Source of the DNA: Aquamicrobium sp.
Lineage (GTDB): Bacteria > Pseudomonadota > Alphaproteobacteria > Rhizobiales > Rhizobiaceae
Assembly (NCBI GenBank): GCA_019739225.1
Contig: JAHHDT010000006.1
Coordinates: 598,501-662,500, forward strand
DNA: 64,000 nucleotides
Direction: 5' to 3'
Shown: positions 36,310 to 48,935 of the stretch, piece by piece
Position numbering within the stretch: position 1 is the first letter of the stretch
Layout: each line of letters begins with the position of its first letter
Notes under the pieces: model-generated
Database searches by the model: none
The model's input: only the letters and a program-made list of their open reading frames with translations
Told to the model about the DNA's origin: nothing
Position numbers and translations under genes: made by a program

Positions 36310-37067
36310 ACCTGCACGCCGTCAAGTCGATCTACATGTTCGAGATGGCGCGGACGTTCCGCACCGTCATGCAGTCGATCATCTCCCCGGTCATCTCGAC
36401 CTCGCTCTATTTCGTCGTGTTCGGGGCGGCCATCGGCTCGCGCATCGAGCAGATCGGCGGCGTCAGCTACGGCGCCTTCATCGTGCCCGGCCTCATCATG
36501 ATGTCGCTGCTGACGCTGTCGATCTCCAACGCGTCCTTCGGCATCTATTTCCCGAAATTCACCGGCACCATCTACGAGGTGCTGTCGGCGCCGATCTCCT
36601 ATGTCGAGATCGTGCTCGCCTATGTCGGTGCTGCCGCCACCAAGTCGATCATGATCGGGCTGGTGATCCTGGCCACCGCCGCGTTCTTCGTCGATCTTCG
36701 CATCGAACATCCGTTCATGATGCTGCTGTTCCTGGTGCTGACGGCCGTCACCTTCTCGCTGTTCGGCTTCATCATCGGCATCTGGGCCGACGGGTTCGAG
36801 AAGCTGCAGATCGTGCCGTTGCTGATCGTCATGCCGCTCGCTTTCCTTGGCGGCACCTTCTATTCGATCGACATGCTGCCGCCCGTCTGGCAGACGATCT
36901 CGCTCGGCAATCCGGTGGTCTATCTCGTCAGCGGCTTCCGCTGGAGCTTCATCGGCACGTCGGACGTCAATATCGGCATCAGCCTGGCGATGACGCTGTT
37001 CTTCCTCGTCGCATGCCTCGCGATCGTCGCGTGGATATTCCGGACCGGATACAAGCTGAAGACCTGA
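36306..37067 (+). CDS. ABC-2 type exporter, permease subunit
   Basis: A 253-aa membrane protein with six TM segments of the ABC-2 (NodJ/YadH-like) family. The family motif near [19 protein letters not shown] and [15 protein letters not shown] in the C-terminal half is clear. It overlaps the ATPase gene by 4 bp (ATGA), so the two form one transporter. Confidence 0.92.
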
Positions 37068-37227
37068 GCGGCTGCCGCCGCCGTCTCAAGGGGCGGCATG
37101 TCCTTGCGCGGCAACCCGCTTTTCGCTATGGAACGCGCGCACTTCCAGCCCTTCGTTTCCGGGGCTCTCATCTTGACGGCGAGGGGCATTGCCGCCCAGC
37201 GTCACTTCGCAGGGACTGATCGCTTCC

Positions 37228-38502
37228 ATGGCGCGCATCGTGATGAAATTCGGCGGGACTTCGGTCGCCGACATCGCCCGCATCCGCAATGTGGCGCGGC
37301 ACGTCAAACGCGAGGTGGAGGCCGGCCATGAGGTCGCGGTGGTCGTGTCGGCGATGTCCGGCAAGACCAACGAGCTCGTCGGCTGGGTCAAGGATGCCTC
37401 GAAGGCCGAAGGCTCCAACTTCAACATCTACGATGCGCGCGAATACGACACCGTGGTCGCTTCCGGCGAACAGGTCACGTCGGGCTTGCTGGCGCTCGTG
37501 CTGCAGTCGATGGGCATCCACGCGCGCTCGTGGCAGGGTTGGCAGATCCCGATCAGGACCGACAACGCGCATGGTGCTGCCCGTATCGCCGACATCGACG
37601 GGTCCTTCCTCGTCCAGCGCTTCGGCGAGGGACAGGTGGCCGTCATCGCCGGCTTCCAGGGCATCGGCCCCGACAACCGTATCGCGACGCTGGGGCGCGG
37701 CGGGTCCGATACCAGTGCGGTTGCGATCGCGGCGGCCGTGAAGGCCGACCGCTGCGACATCTACACCGACGTCGACGGCGTCTATACGACCGACCCGCGC
37801 ATCGAGCCCAAGGCCCGGCGTCTCGCCAGGATCTCCTTCGAGGAGATGCTTGAAATGGCCTCGCTCGGCGCCAAGGTGCTGCAGGTGCGGTCGGTCGAAC
37901 TGGCGATGGTGCATAAGGTGCGCACCTTCGTGCGGTCTTCCTTCGAGGATCCGGACGCGCCCGGAATGGGCGATTTCGACAATCCGCCCGGAACCCTCAT
38001 TTGTGACGAGGATGAAATCGTGGAACAGCAGGTCGTCACCGGTATCGCCTACGCCAAGGACGAAGCGCAAATCTCGCTGCGACGGGTCTCCGACCGTCCG
38101 GGTGTCGCCGCCGGCATCTTCGGGCCGCTGGCCGAGGCCGGCATCAATGTCGACATGATCGTCCAGAACATCTCCGAGGACGGCTCGTTCACCGACATGA
38201 CCTTCACGGTGCCATCCGCCGATGTCGGCAAATCGCTTTCCGTGCTTGAAAAGGTCAAGGAAACAATCGGCTACGACGCCGTGCAGCACGACGATGGCAT
38301 GTCCAAGGTCTCCGTCATCGGCATCGGCATGAGAAGCCATGCCGGTGTCGCCGCCACCGCCTTCAAGGCGCTGTCGGAAAAGGGCATCAACATCCGTGCC
38401 ATCACGACTTCCGAGATCAAGATTTCGATCCTGATCGACGGTCCTTATACGGAACTCGCCGTTCGCACTTTGCATTCCGTCTACGGTCTCGATAAGCAGT
38501 AG
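37228..38502 (+). CDS. lysC: Aspartate kinase
   Basis: A 424-aa enzyme of the first step of lysine/threonine/methionine synthesis. The kinase signature KFGGTSV is at 7-13 and the nucleotide loop GRGGSDTSA lies mid-protein. Two ACT domains (about 265-424), with GVAAGIFGPLAEAGINVDMI, are the usual allosteric lysine/threonine sites. The ATG at 37228 is preferred to one 13 codons upstream because the conserved KFGG strand starts at residue 7. No attenuator or riboswitch is evident in the 160-bp leader. Confidence 0.95.
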   Translation: MARIVMKFGGTSVADIARIRNVARHVKREVEAGHEVAVVVSAMSGKTNELVGWVKDASKAEGSNFNIYDAREYDTVVASGEQVTSGLLALVLQSMGIHARSWQGWQIPIRTDNAHGAARIADIDGSFLVQRFGEGQVAVIAGFQGIGPDNRIATLGRGGSDTSAVAIAAAVKADRCDIYTDVDGVYTTDPRIEPKARRLARISFEEMLEMASLGAKVLQVRSVELAMVHKVRTFVRSSFEDPDAPGMGDFDNPPGTLICDEDEIVEQQVVTGIAYAKDEAQISLRRVSDRPGVAAGIFGPLAEAGINVDMIVQNISEDGSFTDMTFTVPSADVGKSLSVLEKVKETIGYDAVQHDDGMSKVSVIGIGMRSHAGVAATAFKALSEKGINIRAITTSEIKISILIDGPYTELAVRTLHSVYGLDKQ

Positions 38503-38600
38503 ACGACGATACACCCCGGCACCGCGTGTCGGGACGGCGGCCCCTGGCGGGCAGGCGCCGTTCCTCGCGGAGTCGGTCCGGCGTTGGAGAGACAAGCCCG

Positions 38601-40871
38601 ATGCGTGACACGGCCGCAGGCCCACGCCTATTGCTGAGACGGCTTCGCGAGCTCATGGCGGAAGCGCTCGAGCCGCAGGCCCGGCTCGACCGCATCGTGC
38701 ACCACATCGCCCAGAACATGGTCGCCGAGGTCTGCTCTCTTTACGTGCTGCGGGCCGATTCGGTTCTCGAGCTGTACGCCACCGAGGGCCTGAACCCGGG
38801 ATCGGTCCATCTGGCGCAGCTTCGCCTTGGGCAGGGCCTCGTCGGCACCATTGCCGCGAGCGCGCGGCCGCTCAATCTGCCGGAAGCGCAGAAGCATCCG
38901 GCCTTCGCCTATCTGCCGGAGACCGGGGAGGAGATCTACAATTCCTTCCTGGGCGTGCCGGTTCTGCGCGCAGGGCGCACGCTCGGCGTGCTGGTGGTGC
39001 AGAACCGGACGATGCGCCAATATCGCGAGGACGAGGTCGAGGCACTGGAAACCACCGCCATGGTGATCGCCGAGATGATCGCTACCGGCGACCTGTCGCG
39101 GCTGACCCGTCCAGGCCTCGAACTCGACCTGTCGCGGCCGGTCACCATCAACGGCATGTCCTTCAACGAAGGGGTCGGCCTCGGCCACGTCGTGCTGCAC
39201 GAACCGCGCATCGTCGTCACCAACCTCTTCAACGAGGATAGCGACGAGGAACTGCGGCGTCTGGAAACCGCGCTCGGCTCGCTGCGCCTTTCCATAGACG
39301 ACATGCTGTCGCGCCGCGAGGTGGCTTTCGAGGGCGAGCACCGCGAGGTGCTGGAAGCCTATCGCATGTTCGCCAACGATCGCGGCTGGGTGCGCCGGCT
39401 GGAAGAGGCGATCCGCAACGGCCTGACGGCGGAAGCCGCGGTCGAGAAGGTGCAGAGCGACATGCGCGCGCGCATGCTGCACATGACTGACCCCTATCTG
39501 CGCGAGCGGATGAGTGACTTCGACGATCTGGCGAACCGGCTGCTGCGCATGCTGCTGGGTCACGGGCCGGAAGCAATGGCCAACGCGCTGCCGCGCGACG
39601 CGATCGTGGTCGCGCGCACGATGGGAGCAGCCGAGCTGCTCGACTATCCGCGCGAGAAGCTGCGTGGCCTGGTGCTCGAGGACGGCGCCATCACCAGCCA
39701 TGTCGTCATCGTTGCGCGTGCCATGGGTATTCCCGTCACCGGCCAGATGAAGGGCGCCGTCTCCATGTCGGAGAATGGCGACGCGATCATCGTCGATGGC
39801 GATGACGGTGTCATCCATCTGCGGCCGCAGTCCGACGTCGAGGCGGCCTATGCGGAGAAGGTCAGGTTCCGCGCCCGCCGGCAGGAGCTCTACCGCGAAC
39901 TGCGCGGCAAGCCTTCCGTGACGAAGGACGGCGTGCAGATCGACCTGATGATGAATGCTGGCCTTGCCGTCGACCTGCCGCAACTGTCGGATTCAGGCGC
40001 GGCCGGCATCGGCCTGTTCCGCACAGAACTGCAGTTCATGGTGGCGTCCACATTCCCGCGCGCCGAGGCGCAGGAGCGGCTCTATCGCGATGTTCTAGAG
40101 GCAGCGGACGGCAAGCCGGTGACGTTCCGCACCATCGACATCGGTGGCGACAAGGTGCTGCCCTATTTCAAGGGTGTCGGCCAGGAGGAGAACCCTGCAC
40201 TTGGGTGGCGCGCGGTGCGCCTGACGCTGGACCGTCCCGGGCTGCTGCGCACCCAGATGCGCGCGCTGCTGAAAGCTGCGGGCGGCCGTGAGCTGCGCGT
40301 GATGCTGCCGATGGTGACGGAGATTTCCGAGATCAGGCAGGCGCGCGAGATCATCGACAGGGAAGTGCGACATCTGTCGCGTTTCGCGCATCATCTGCCG
40401 ACTAAGCTCAAGCTGGGCGCGATGATCGAGGTGCCATCGCTGATGTGGCAGCTCGACGAGCTGATGAGCGTCGTCGATTTCGTCTCGGTCGGCTCCAACG
40501 ACCTGTTCCAGTTCGTCACGGCCACCGACCGTGGCAACACCCAGCTTGCCGGCAGGTTCGAGCCGATTTCGGTTCCGTTCCTGCGCCTGCTGCGCCAGAT
40601 CGCCGAAGCCGGCAACAGGACCGGTACGTCGGTTACGCTGTGCGGCGAGCTTGCCGGTCGGCCTATTTCGGCGATGGCGCTGCTCGGCGCCGGCTACCGT
40701 TCCATCTCCATGTCTCCGGCGGCGATCGGTCCGGTGAAGGCGATGCTGATCGAGCTGCCGCTCGAGCGCCTGACCCGACTGATGAACGAGACGCTCGACG
40801 CTCATTCCAGCGAGGCGGACGTGCGCGCCATGCTGCACGCCTTCGCAGCCGAGCACGACATTCCTCTTTGA
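38601..40871 (+). CDS. ptsP: Phosphoenolpyruvate-protein phosphotransferase PtsP (EI-Ntr)
   Basis: A 756-aa first component of the nitrogen-related PTS. An N-terminal GAF domain (about 20-160), which senses the glutamine/2-oxoglutarate balance, precedes the EI core. The phosphorylated His367 lies in [18 protein letters not shown], and the PEP-binding barrel is complete (VGSNDLFQF and TLCGELAG). It phosphorylates NPr/EIIA-Ntr elsewhere. It follows lysC by 98 bp and precedes prfA by 11 bp, a common alphaproteobacterial order. Confidence 0.95.
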   Translation: MRDTAAGPRLLLRRLRELMAEALEPQARLDRIVHHIAQNMVAEVCSLYVLRADSVLELYATEGLNPGSVHLAQLRLGQGLVGTIAASARPLNLPEAQKHPAFAYLPETGEEIYNSFLGVPVLRAGRTLGVLVVQNRTMRQYREDEVEALETTAMVIAEMIATGDLSRLTRPGLELDLSRPVTINGMSFNEGVGLGHVVLHEPRIVVTNLFNEDSDEELRRLETALGSLRLSIDDMLSRREVAFEGEHREVLEAYRMFANDRGWVRRLEEAIRNGLTAEAAVEKVQSDMRARMLHMTDPYLRERMSDFDDLANRLLRMLLGHGPEAMANALPRDAIVVARTMGAAELLDYPREKLRGLVLEDGAITSHVVIVARAMGIPVTGQMKGAVSMSENGDAIIVDGDDGVIHLRPQSDVEAAYAEKVRFRARRQELYRELRGKPSVTKDGVQIDLMMNAGLAVDLPQLSDSGAAGIGLFRTELQFMVASTFPRAEAQERLYRDVLEAADGKPVTFRTIDIGGDKVLPYFKGVGQEENPALGWRAVRLTLDRPGLLRTQMRALLKAAGGRELRVMLPMVTEISEIRQAREIIDREVRHLSRFAHHLPTKLKLGAMIEVPSLMWQLDELMSVVDFVSVGSNDLFQFVTATDRGNTQLAGRFEPISVPFLRLLRQIAEAGNRTGTSVTLCGELAGRPISAMALLGAGYRSISMSPAAIGPVKAMLIELPLERLTRLMNETLDAHSSEADVRAMLHAFAAEHDIPL

Positions 40872-40882
40872 CGAGTGCCCAT

Positions 40883-41953
40883 ATGATCGAACTGCCGCGC
40901 GACCGGATGGACCAGGTCCTGAAACGCTTTGAGATGCTCGAAGCGCAGATGGCCGCCGGGCCGGATCCGGACGCCTATGTGAAGATGGCGTCGGAATATT
41001 CCGACCTTGAAGAGATGGCGCAGAAGATCAGGGCGCTGCGCGCGGCCGAAGCCGAATTCGCCGATCTCGACGCGATGCTGTCGGACAAGTCGACCGATGC
41101 CGAGATGCGCGAACTCGCCGAAGCCGAGCAGCCCGAGATCGAGGCGCGGATCGAGGCGCTGCAAAAGGACATCCAGATCCTGCTGCTGCCGAAGGACGCG
41201 GCAGACGACAAGAGCGCGATCCTCGAAATCCGCGCCGGCACGGGCGGCGACGAGGCGGCGCTGTTTGCCGGCGATCTCTACCGCATGTACGAGCGCTACG
41301 CCGCCTCGCGCGGCTGGCGGTTCGAGCTGGTTTCGGCGAGCGAGGGCGAGGTGGGGGGCTTCAAGGAAGCGATCGCCACCGTTTCGGGCAAGGGCGTGTT
41401 CGCGCACCTGAAGTTCGAATCCGGCGTTCATCGCGTGCAGCGCGTGCCGGAAACCGAAGGCGGCGGGCGCATCCACACATCGGCAGCCACGGTCGCGGTG
41501 CTGCCGGAGGCCGAGGACGTCGACATCGACATTCGCAACGAGGACATCCGCATCGACACGATGCGTGCCTCGGGGGCGGGCGGGCAGCACGTCAACACCA
41601 CGGATTCGGCGGTGCGCATCACCCATATCCCGACCGGCATCATGGTGGTCTCGGCCGAGAAGTCGCAGCACCAGAACCGGGCGCGCGCCATGCAGATCCT
41701 GCGGGCGAGGCTCTACGACATGGAGCGCGAGAAGGCCGCTGGCGAACGCTCCGAGGCACGCCGGCTTCAGGTCGGCTCAGGCGACCGCTCGGAGCGTATC
41801 CGCACCTACAATTTCCCGCAGGGCCGCGTTACCGATCACCGCATCAACCTCACGCTCTACAAGCTGGACCGGGTGATGGAGGGGGAGCTCGACGAGATAG
41901 TCGACGCGCTGATCGCCGACCACCAGTCGAGGCTGCTTTCGGAGATGGGATAG
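40883..41953 (+). CDS. prfA: Peptide chain release factor 1
   Basis: A 356-aa RF1 reading UAA and UAG. The tripeptide anticodon PxT is PET (189-191) in [13 protein letters not shown], which distinguishes it from RF2 (SPF). The catalytic GGQ is at 233-235 (GAGGQHVN) and is methylated by PrmC, whose gene follows after the palindromic repeat. Confidence 0.96.
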   Translation: MIELPRDRMDQVLKRFEMLEAQMAAGPDPDAYVKMASEYSDLEEMAQKIRALRAAEAEFADLDAMLSDKSTDAEMRELAEAEQPEIEARIEALQKDIQILLLPKDAADDKSAILEIRAGTGGDEAALFAGDLYRMYERYAASRGWRFELVSASEGEVGGFKEAIATVSGKGVFAHLKFESGVHRVQRVPETEGGGRIHTSAATVAVLPEAEDVDIDIRNEDIRIDTMRASGAGGQHVNTTDSAVRITHIPTGIMVVSAEKSQHQNRARAMQILRARLYDMEREKAAGERSEARRLQVGSGDRSERIRTYNFPQGRVTDHRINLTLYKLDRVMEGELDEIVDALIADHQSRLLSEMG

Positions 41954-41971
41954 TTGCAGGCCGTTTTGGCT

Positions 41972-42141
41972 CTACGTTGCCCCCCTCTGTCCTGCCGGAC
42001 ATCTCCCCCACGGGGGGGGAGATCGGCAGCTTTGCTCCCGCCGCTCCTTCTGCCACGTCGCCGATTGGCGAAAGCCTGGCGGCCGGCCGATCTCCCCCCT
42101 TGTGGGGGAGATGTCCGGCAGGACAGAGGGGGGCAACGTAG
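41972..42141. repeat. Long palindromic RIME-like intergenic element
   Basis: The first 40 bases (41972-42011) and the last 40 (42102-42141) are exact inverted copies. Just inside, a second pair (GGGGGGAGATCGGC with GCCGATCTCCCCCC) extends the match. Each half also holds a local CTCCCCCA/GGGGGGAG hairpin. Such GATGTCCGGCAGGACAGA palindromes are the rhizobial intergenic mosaic (RIME) type. It fills nearly all of the prfA-prmC gap and would form a cruciform or a long RNA hairpin. Confidence 0.85.
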
Positions 42142-42174
42142 TGCGCCCGCGTCCCGTCATCCCTCTTTCGAACC

Positions 42175-43044
42175 ATGACCGGTGCGGTCCCCTTCCGTCT
42201 CGGCGCACTGGTCATCCACGTCCGCCAGACACTCACCGAGGCCGGCAAGCCCGAGGCCGCGCTCGACGCCCGCGTGCTGGTCGAGCATTTCACCGGCACC
42301 AGCCGGACCGATGCGATCACCGATCCCCAGCGGCCCGTGCCCGTGGAGAGTGTCGAAGCCGTGCTGGCGGCCCTGGCGCGGCGGATTGGTGGCGAACCGG
42401 TCCATCGCATCATCGGTGCGCGCGAATTCTACGGCATGCGGTTGACGCTCTCTCCGGGCACCCTGGAGCCGCGCCCCGATACCGAAGCGCTGGTCGATCT
42501 TGTCCTGCCCTTCGTGCGGGCGGCGGCCGACCGGCACGGCATCTGCCGAATACTCGACCTGGGCACGGGTACCGGCGCGATCGCGCTGGCGCTGCTGTCG
42601 CAGGAATCCCGCGCACAGGCGGTGGGCGCGGATATTTCCGAGGATGCGCTTGCAACCGCCGCAATCAATGCCGATATGACCGCCAACACCGGACGTTTCC
42701 AAGCGGTCCGCTCGCACTGGTACAGCGAGATCGAGGGGCGGTTTCACATCATCGTCTCAAATCCGCCTTACATAACGTCCAATGATATATTGTCGCTGGA
42801 GCGCGAGGTGCGGGATCATGATCCGCTTGCCGCGCTCGATGGTGGGCCGGATGGCCTGGCAGCATATCGCGTGATCGCCGCGGGTGCGGCTCAATATCTG
42901 GAAGAAGGCGGTATTGCCGCTGTCGAGATCGGGCATGACCAGAGCGAGGCAGTTGCCGGAATTTTCGCGGCTGCGGGATTCCGTTCAGCGGGCCGTGCGC
43001 GAGACCTCGCCGGCGTGGTGCGAGCCCTTGCGTTCAGCCGTTAG
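42175..43044 (+). CDS. prmC: Release factor glutamine methyltransferase
   Basis: A 289-aa enzyme that methylates the GGQ glutamine of RF1 and RF2. Motif I is ILDLGTGTGAIALALLS (126-142), and the catalytic NPPY is at 196-199 in IVSNPPYIT. It lies behind prfA, its substrate gene, separated by the palindromic repeat. Confidence 0.95.
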   Translation: MTGAVPFRLGALVIHVRQTLTEAGKPEAALDARVLVEHFTGTSRTDAITDPQRPVPVESVEAVLAALARRIGGEPVHRIIGAREFYGMRLTLSPGTLEPRPDTEALVDLVLPFVRAAADRHGICRILDLGTGTGAIALALLSQESRAQAVGADISEDALATAAINADMTANTGRFQAVRSHWYSEIEGRFHIIVSNPPYITSNDILSLEREVRDHDPLAALDGGPDGLAAYRVIAAGAAQYLEEGGIAAVEIGHDQSEAVAGIFAAAGFRSAGRARDLAGVVRALAFSR

Positions 43045-43348
43045 AGCCGGAATGGCGCAGTGCAGAAAACGCTTGGCAAGGATGGATATTGCGGATAGTT
43101 TCCGGCTACCGGATGAGACGAAGCAGGCAGTGCTGTTATCGATTCGGTTCCCAGGGAACAAGCTGCCTTCTTGCGTGAACGACGCCTCAAGCTTCGTGCG
43201 GGGATCGTCCGGCAACTGACATGGATCGGGACAGGGATCGACGTGGCGACGGCGCGAACCTAGCGGCTGATCGCCAACACCAAACCTGAAGACGGCGGCC
43301 TGGACCGCCTCTCCGGAACGGACAGCATTCTCAACAGAAGAGAGAAGA
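43045..43348. other. Intergenic region, no gene supported
   Basis: These 304 bp between prmC and the DUF4167 gene hold a short perfect palindrome, GTTCCC-A-GGGAAC (43147-43159), and a small open frame from 43052 that lacks a ribosome site. I see no tRNA-like or clear sRNA structure. The promoter of the DUF4167 gene should lie here. Confidence 0.45.
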
Positions 43349-43996
43349 ATGAGGCCACAGCAGAACAGGCGCATGCGCGGACGCGGGGGGAACGGCAACA
43401 ATCCCAACCGGAAAGGTCCCAATCCGCTGACCCGCAGCTATGAGAGCAACGGGCCGGACGTGAAGATCAGGGGCTCCGCGCAGCAGATCGCCGAAAAGTA
43501 CACCACGCTGGCGCGTGACGCGCAGAGCGCAGGCGACCGGGTGATCGCGGAAAACTATCTGCAGCACGCCGAGCATTACAACCGCATCATCATGGCTGCG
43601 CAGGAAAACATGCCGCAGCAGCAGATGCGCAACCAGCGCGACGAGGATGACGAGGACGAGGAGGGCAACGGCTCTTCCGCCAACGAGCAGCCCACGCAGC
43701 CGCATCAGCACAACCAGCAACAGAATCACAACCAGAACCGCAACAACGGCTCCGGTCCGCAGCCGGTGATCGAGGGCGTTCCCGCCGAGGTCGCGTTGAA
43801 GCAGGGTGGTGGTTCGGAAGCGTCCGCCGAGGCCGCGCCGGAAGGCGAGACCAAGGGCGAGGAAGCGTCTGCCGAGGCTGCGCCACGCAAGCCGCGCCGT
43901 CCACGCCGTCCCCGCGTGAAGGCCGGCGAAGAGGGCGCGCCGAACGGCGACCAGCCTGCTGGCAGCGACGAACCCGTCACCGAAGCCGCGCAATAG
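43349..43996 (+). CDS. DUF4167 domain-containing protein
   Basis: A 215-aa protein of an alphaproteobacteria-restricted family. The conserved domain is at the N-terminus (about 1-85): a basic RRMRGRGGNGNNPNRKGPNP stretch, then LTRSYESNGPDVKIRGSAQQ and a helical ALARDA-like part. A low-complexity Gln/Asn/His region and an Ala/Glu/Arg/Pro tail follow. It is strongly basic at both ends, possibly RNA-binding; the function is unknown. A clear terminator follows. Confidence 0.87.
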   Translation: MRPQQNRRMRGRGGNGNNPNRKGPNPLTRSYESNGPDVKIRGSAQQIAEKYTTLARDAQSAGDRVIAENYLQHAEHYNRIIMAAQENMPQQQMRNQRDEDDEDEEGNGSSANEQPTQPHQHNQQQNHNQNRNNGSGPQPVIEGVPAEVALKQGGGSEASAEAAPEGETKGEEASAEAAPRKPRRPRRPRVKAGEEGAPNGDQPAGSDEPVTEAAQ

Positions 43997-44021
43997 GCGC
44001 GCCTTGCGATGACGAACGATG

Positions 44022-44048
44022 AAACGGCGGGCTTGTCCCGCCGTTTTT
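44022..44048 (+). terminator. Rho-independent terminator of the DUF4167 gene
   Basis: A 10-bp stem AAACGGCGGG/CCCGCCGTTT has a 5-base loop and runs into TTTTT. This isolates clpB transcription from the genes upstream. Confidence 0.85.
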
Positions 44049-44071
44049 CGTTTGCGACCCCGCGTTGCGAT

Positions 44072-44100
44072 CTTGAGGTCATGGGAAAACATACCCATAT
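44072..44100 (+). promoter_or_regulatory. clpB: Candidate heat-shock (RpoH) promoter of clpB
   Basis: CTTGAGG, 15 bases, CCCATAT resembles the sigma-32 consensus CTTGAA/CCCCATNT. It sits between the DUF4167 terminator and clpB, where a heat-shock promoter is expected. Confidence 0.5.
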
Positions 44101-44217
44101 CCGCTAAAGTTGGACCTGCCGCAGCGGTCTTTGACATTGGTCATTGTCCAAGGGGGTCCGTCACCTGAATACTGACCCGGTGCCGCGAAGCGGGCCGGCG
44201 AGGGAATGGAGACGCTT

Positions 44218-46824
<2,607 letters not shown>

Positions 46825-46845
46825 GCGAGGCCAACTCGAAAACAG

Positions 46846-46875
46846 AAAGGGCCGGTCATCAGACCGGCCCTTTTT
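46846..46875. terminator. Bidirectional terminator between clpB and the MBL-fold gene
   Basis: The 12-bp stem AAAGGGCCGGTC/GACCGGCCCTTT with a 4-base loop ends in TTTTT on the plus strand and in TTTCTGTTTT on the minus strand. It separates two convergent genes. Confidence 0.85.
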
Positions 46876-46888
46876 CCATGCCCTTCCG

Positions 46889-47893
46889 TCAGGCGCGCAA
46901 ATCGGGAGGAGCGGCAAGATAGCGATAGCCTTCGCCGCGACGCTCGACATAGCCGAAAGCCGGGAAATCCAGATGCATTCCGGCCACGAGCAGGTCGTCT
47001 GCGGAAACCATGTCGAACACCCGCCTGCGTGTCTCGATCGCGGACTGCATGTCCGCGTCGAACATGACCGACCAGTCGGGGTGGCTGAACTGGTAGGCAG
47101 GCGCGTGTACAATGTCGCCCCATATCAGAAGTGCTTCGCCGTCGCTTTCGACGCGCAGTCCCATATGGCCGGGTGTATGGCCGGGCAGGGGCACCGCGGT
47201 GACGCCCGGCGCAATCTCCGTCTCCCGGTCCATGGGCAGCATCCTGCGTCCATCGGCATAGGGGGCAAGCTGCCCGCGCGAGAACATGAACATGCCCTTG
47301 AACGCATCCGGGATGCTCGCCAGCACGGCATCGTCATGGGTGAAACGCCATTCTGCTTCGGCCGCAACAAGCTGGGCGTTGGCGAGCAGGCGTGAGCCGT
47401 CCGGGCCAGCTATGCCGCCGACATGGTCGGAATGCATGTGCGTGAGAAACAGGCTGTCGATGTCCTCGGCAGCGATCCCCGCACGCGTTAGGCTGTCGCC
47501 CCATGCCCCAAGCGTTGGCGCCATGCTGCCGGGTGCACCCGCATCCACTGCGATGAGCCGATCGGCCGTTCGGACAAGATAGGCGTTGATGCAGATAGTG
47601 ATCGATTCAGGGTCGAACGGCTTGTGTGCCAGCGCGGCGGCCGCGCGTGCCGGGGCGGCCTCCATGCCGACCAGCACCTCGGCAGGGATCGGGCCGAAGC
47701 CGTCTGCAAGAGCCAGCACTTCGATGCTGCCAATCTGTCGGCGCAATACGGCTGCCTGTGACGTATTCGTATCCGTCGCGGCTTGAGCCGGCCGGGAACG
47801 GAGGATCGCCGGCAAGGCAAGGCTCGCCGGTGCCGCTGCGGCGGCGACGGCAAGCAGGTTTCGGCGTGACAGTGACGGGGCAGGTGCGTTCAT
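46889..47893 (-). CDS. Exported MBL-fold metallohydrolase
   Basis: A 334-aa protein. The N-terminus has a twin-arginine-like SRRNLLAVAAAAAP signal and an Ala-rich hydrophobic stretch ending near AQA/ATD, so Tat export is likely. The metal-binding motif THMHSDHVGG and later PGHTPGHMGL and GDIVHAP mark the metallo-beta-lactamase fold with two zinc sites. Relatives include lactonases and arylsulfatase-like enzymes; the substrate is undetermined. It is divergent from a LysR gene. Confidence 0.87.
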   Translation of the reverse strand: MNAPAPSLSRRNLLAVAAAAAPASLALPAILRSRPAQAATDTNTSQAAVLRRQIGSIEVLALADGFGPIPAEVLVGMEAAPARAAAALAHKPFDPESITICINAYLVRTADRLIAVDAGAPGSMAPTLGAWGDSLTRAGIAAEDIDSLFLTHMHSDHVGGIAGPDGSRLLANAQLVAAEAEWRFTHDDAVLASIPDAFKGMFMFSRGQLAPYADGRRMLPMDRETEIAPGVTAVPLPGHTPGHMGLRVESDGEALLIWGDIVHAPAYQFSHPDWSVMFDADMQSAIETRRRVFDMVSADDLLVAGMHLDFPAFGYVERRGEGYRYLAAPPDLRA

Positions 47894-47963
47894 TGCGGCA
47901 TCCTCGAACAGTGGTTGGCGATGCCGCTGGAGTTATGTATAAAGTTTTGGTGATGGAATAGCT

Positions 47964-47985
47964 CTATCGCTTAGATATTGCATAG
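47964..47985. promoter_or_regulatory. Candidate LysR binding dyad
   Basis: The imperfect dyad CTATCGC-N9-GCATAG lies in the 101-bp divergent region. It has the size and AT-rich centre of a LysR-type box and sits just before the regulator's own ATG. Confidence 0.3.
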
Positions 47986-47994
47986 GCATAGCTT

Positions 47995-48912
47995 ATGGAT
48001 CAGATGACCTTGCGCAGTCTTGTCGCGGCTGTGGAATCGGGCTCGCTGACGGCGGCGGCGCGGCGCATGGGAATCAGCCAGCCGGCCATCAGCCAGAAAC
48101 TTTCCGCACTCGAAAGAAGCCTTGGCCATCAACTTCTGATCCGGTCGCGCCGCGGCGTGCGGCCGACACCGGCCGGAGAGCTGGCATACAGTCACGGCCT
48201 TCGCGTACTCGACAGCGTAGCCGAAATGGAAGTTGCGCTCGAAGCACTCAGGGGCGAGGTCGCCGGCAGGCTTAGGGTTACGGTCAACGTGCTTCTCAGC
48301 CAGACCTTGATGGGGCCGGTGATCGCAGAACTGCGCCAGCGTCATCCGCGCTTGAGAGTCGATGTCGTCACGACCGACCAGTTGGTCGACCTTGAGGCGG
48401 AGGGCATCGACATTGCCGTGCGCAGCGGCGGCATGGGCACCGGGCCGGGCCGCATACGGCGCATCGGCAGCATGGCCGGGGTGCTTGTGGCAAGCCCGGC
48501 CTATCTGGCTTCAGTTGGGCATCCCCGTGGGCCGGAGGAACTGGCAAGGCTCGGCTACGTGCAGTACCGCAACGATCCGGAGGAATACCAGATCGCGCTC
48601 GAGCATGGCGGGGGCACGGTGCTGGCGCCGGTCGTACCGGCCTTTGCCGCACAGCATCCAGACCTGACGCTGCATGCCGTCATCAATGGCCTCGGCTTCG
48701 CCAAAGCGCCGCTCTTCTATGTCCGCGACAAGCTGAAGGACGGGGTGCTGCAAACCGTGCTTCCCGGCTACGCGCCGCTTGCAAAACCGATATATCTGCT
48801 GCAGCTCGACCATGTACGGGACACGCATCGCGCCGCGGCTTTCCGCGATGTCCTGATGGCGTATCTGGCGAAGGTGGACGGCATTTCGGTGCTGGAGCCC
48901 GCCGCCGCTTGA
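47995..48912 (+). CDS. LysR family transcriptional regulator (MBL-gene neighbour)
   Basis: A 305-aa regulator with the N-terminal winged HTH (SLTAAARRMGISQPAISQKL, about 17-36) and a substrate-binding-like C-terminal domain. It is divergent from the exported MBL hydrolase gene and is probably its regulator, with autoregulation. The inducer is unknown. Confidence 0.9.
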   Translation: MDQMTLRSLVAAVESGSLTAAARRMGISQPAISQKLSALERSLGHQLLIRSRRGVRPTPAGELAYSHGLRVLDSVAEMEVALEALRGEVAGRLRVTVNVLLSQTLMGPVIAELRQRHPRLRVDVVTTDQLVDLEAEGIDIAVRSGGMGTGPGRIRRIGSMAGVLVASPAYLASVGHPRGPEELARLGYVQYRNDPEEYQIALEHGGGTVLAPVVPAFAAQHPDLTLHAVINGLGFAKAPLFYVRDKLKDGVLQTVLPGYAPLAKPIYLLQLDHVRDTHRAAAFRDVLMAYLAKVDGISVLEPAAA

Positions 48913-48935
48913 GCTGACGACATTGGTCCGGCTTC

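Noticed and set aside
37168..38625. A 485-codon minus-strand frame opposite lysC
   Set aside because: It is antisense to an intact aspartate kinase, His/Asp/Gly-rich with no domain, and has no ribosome site.
43147..43159. The palindrome GTTCCC-A-GGGAAC as an EcfG promoter
   Set aside because: No CGTT element is found 16-17 bases after either GGAAC half, so it is only a short palindrome.
43052..43219. A 55-codon open frame between prmC and the DUF4167 gene
   Set aside because: It has no ribosome site, codon use unlike the neighbours and no recognisable motif.
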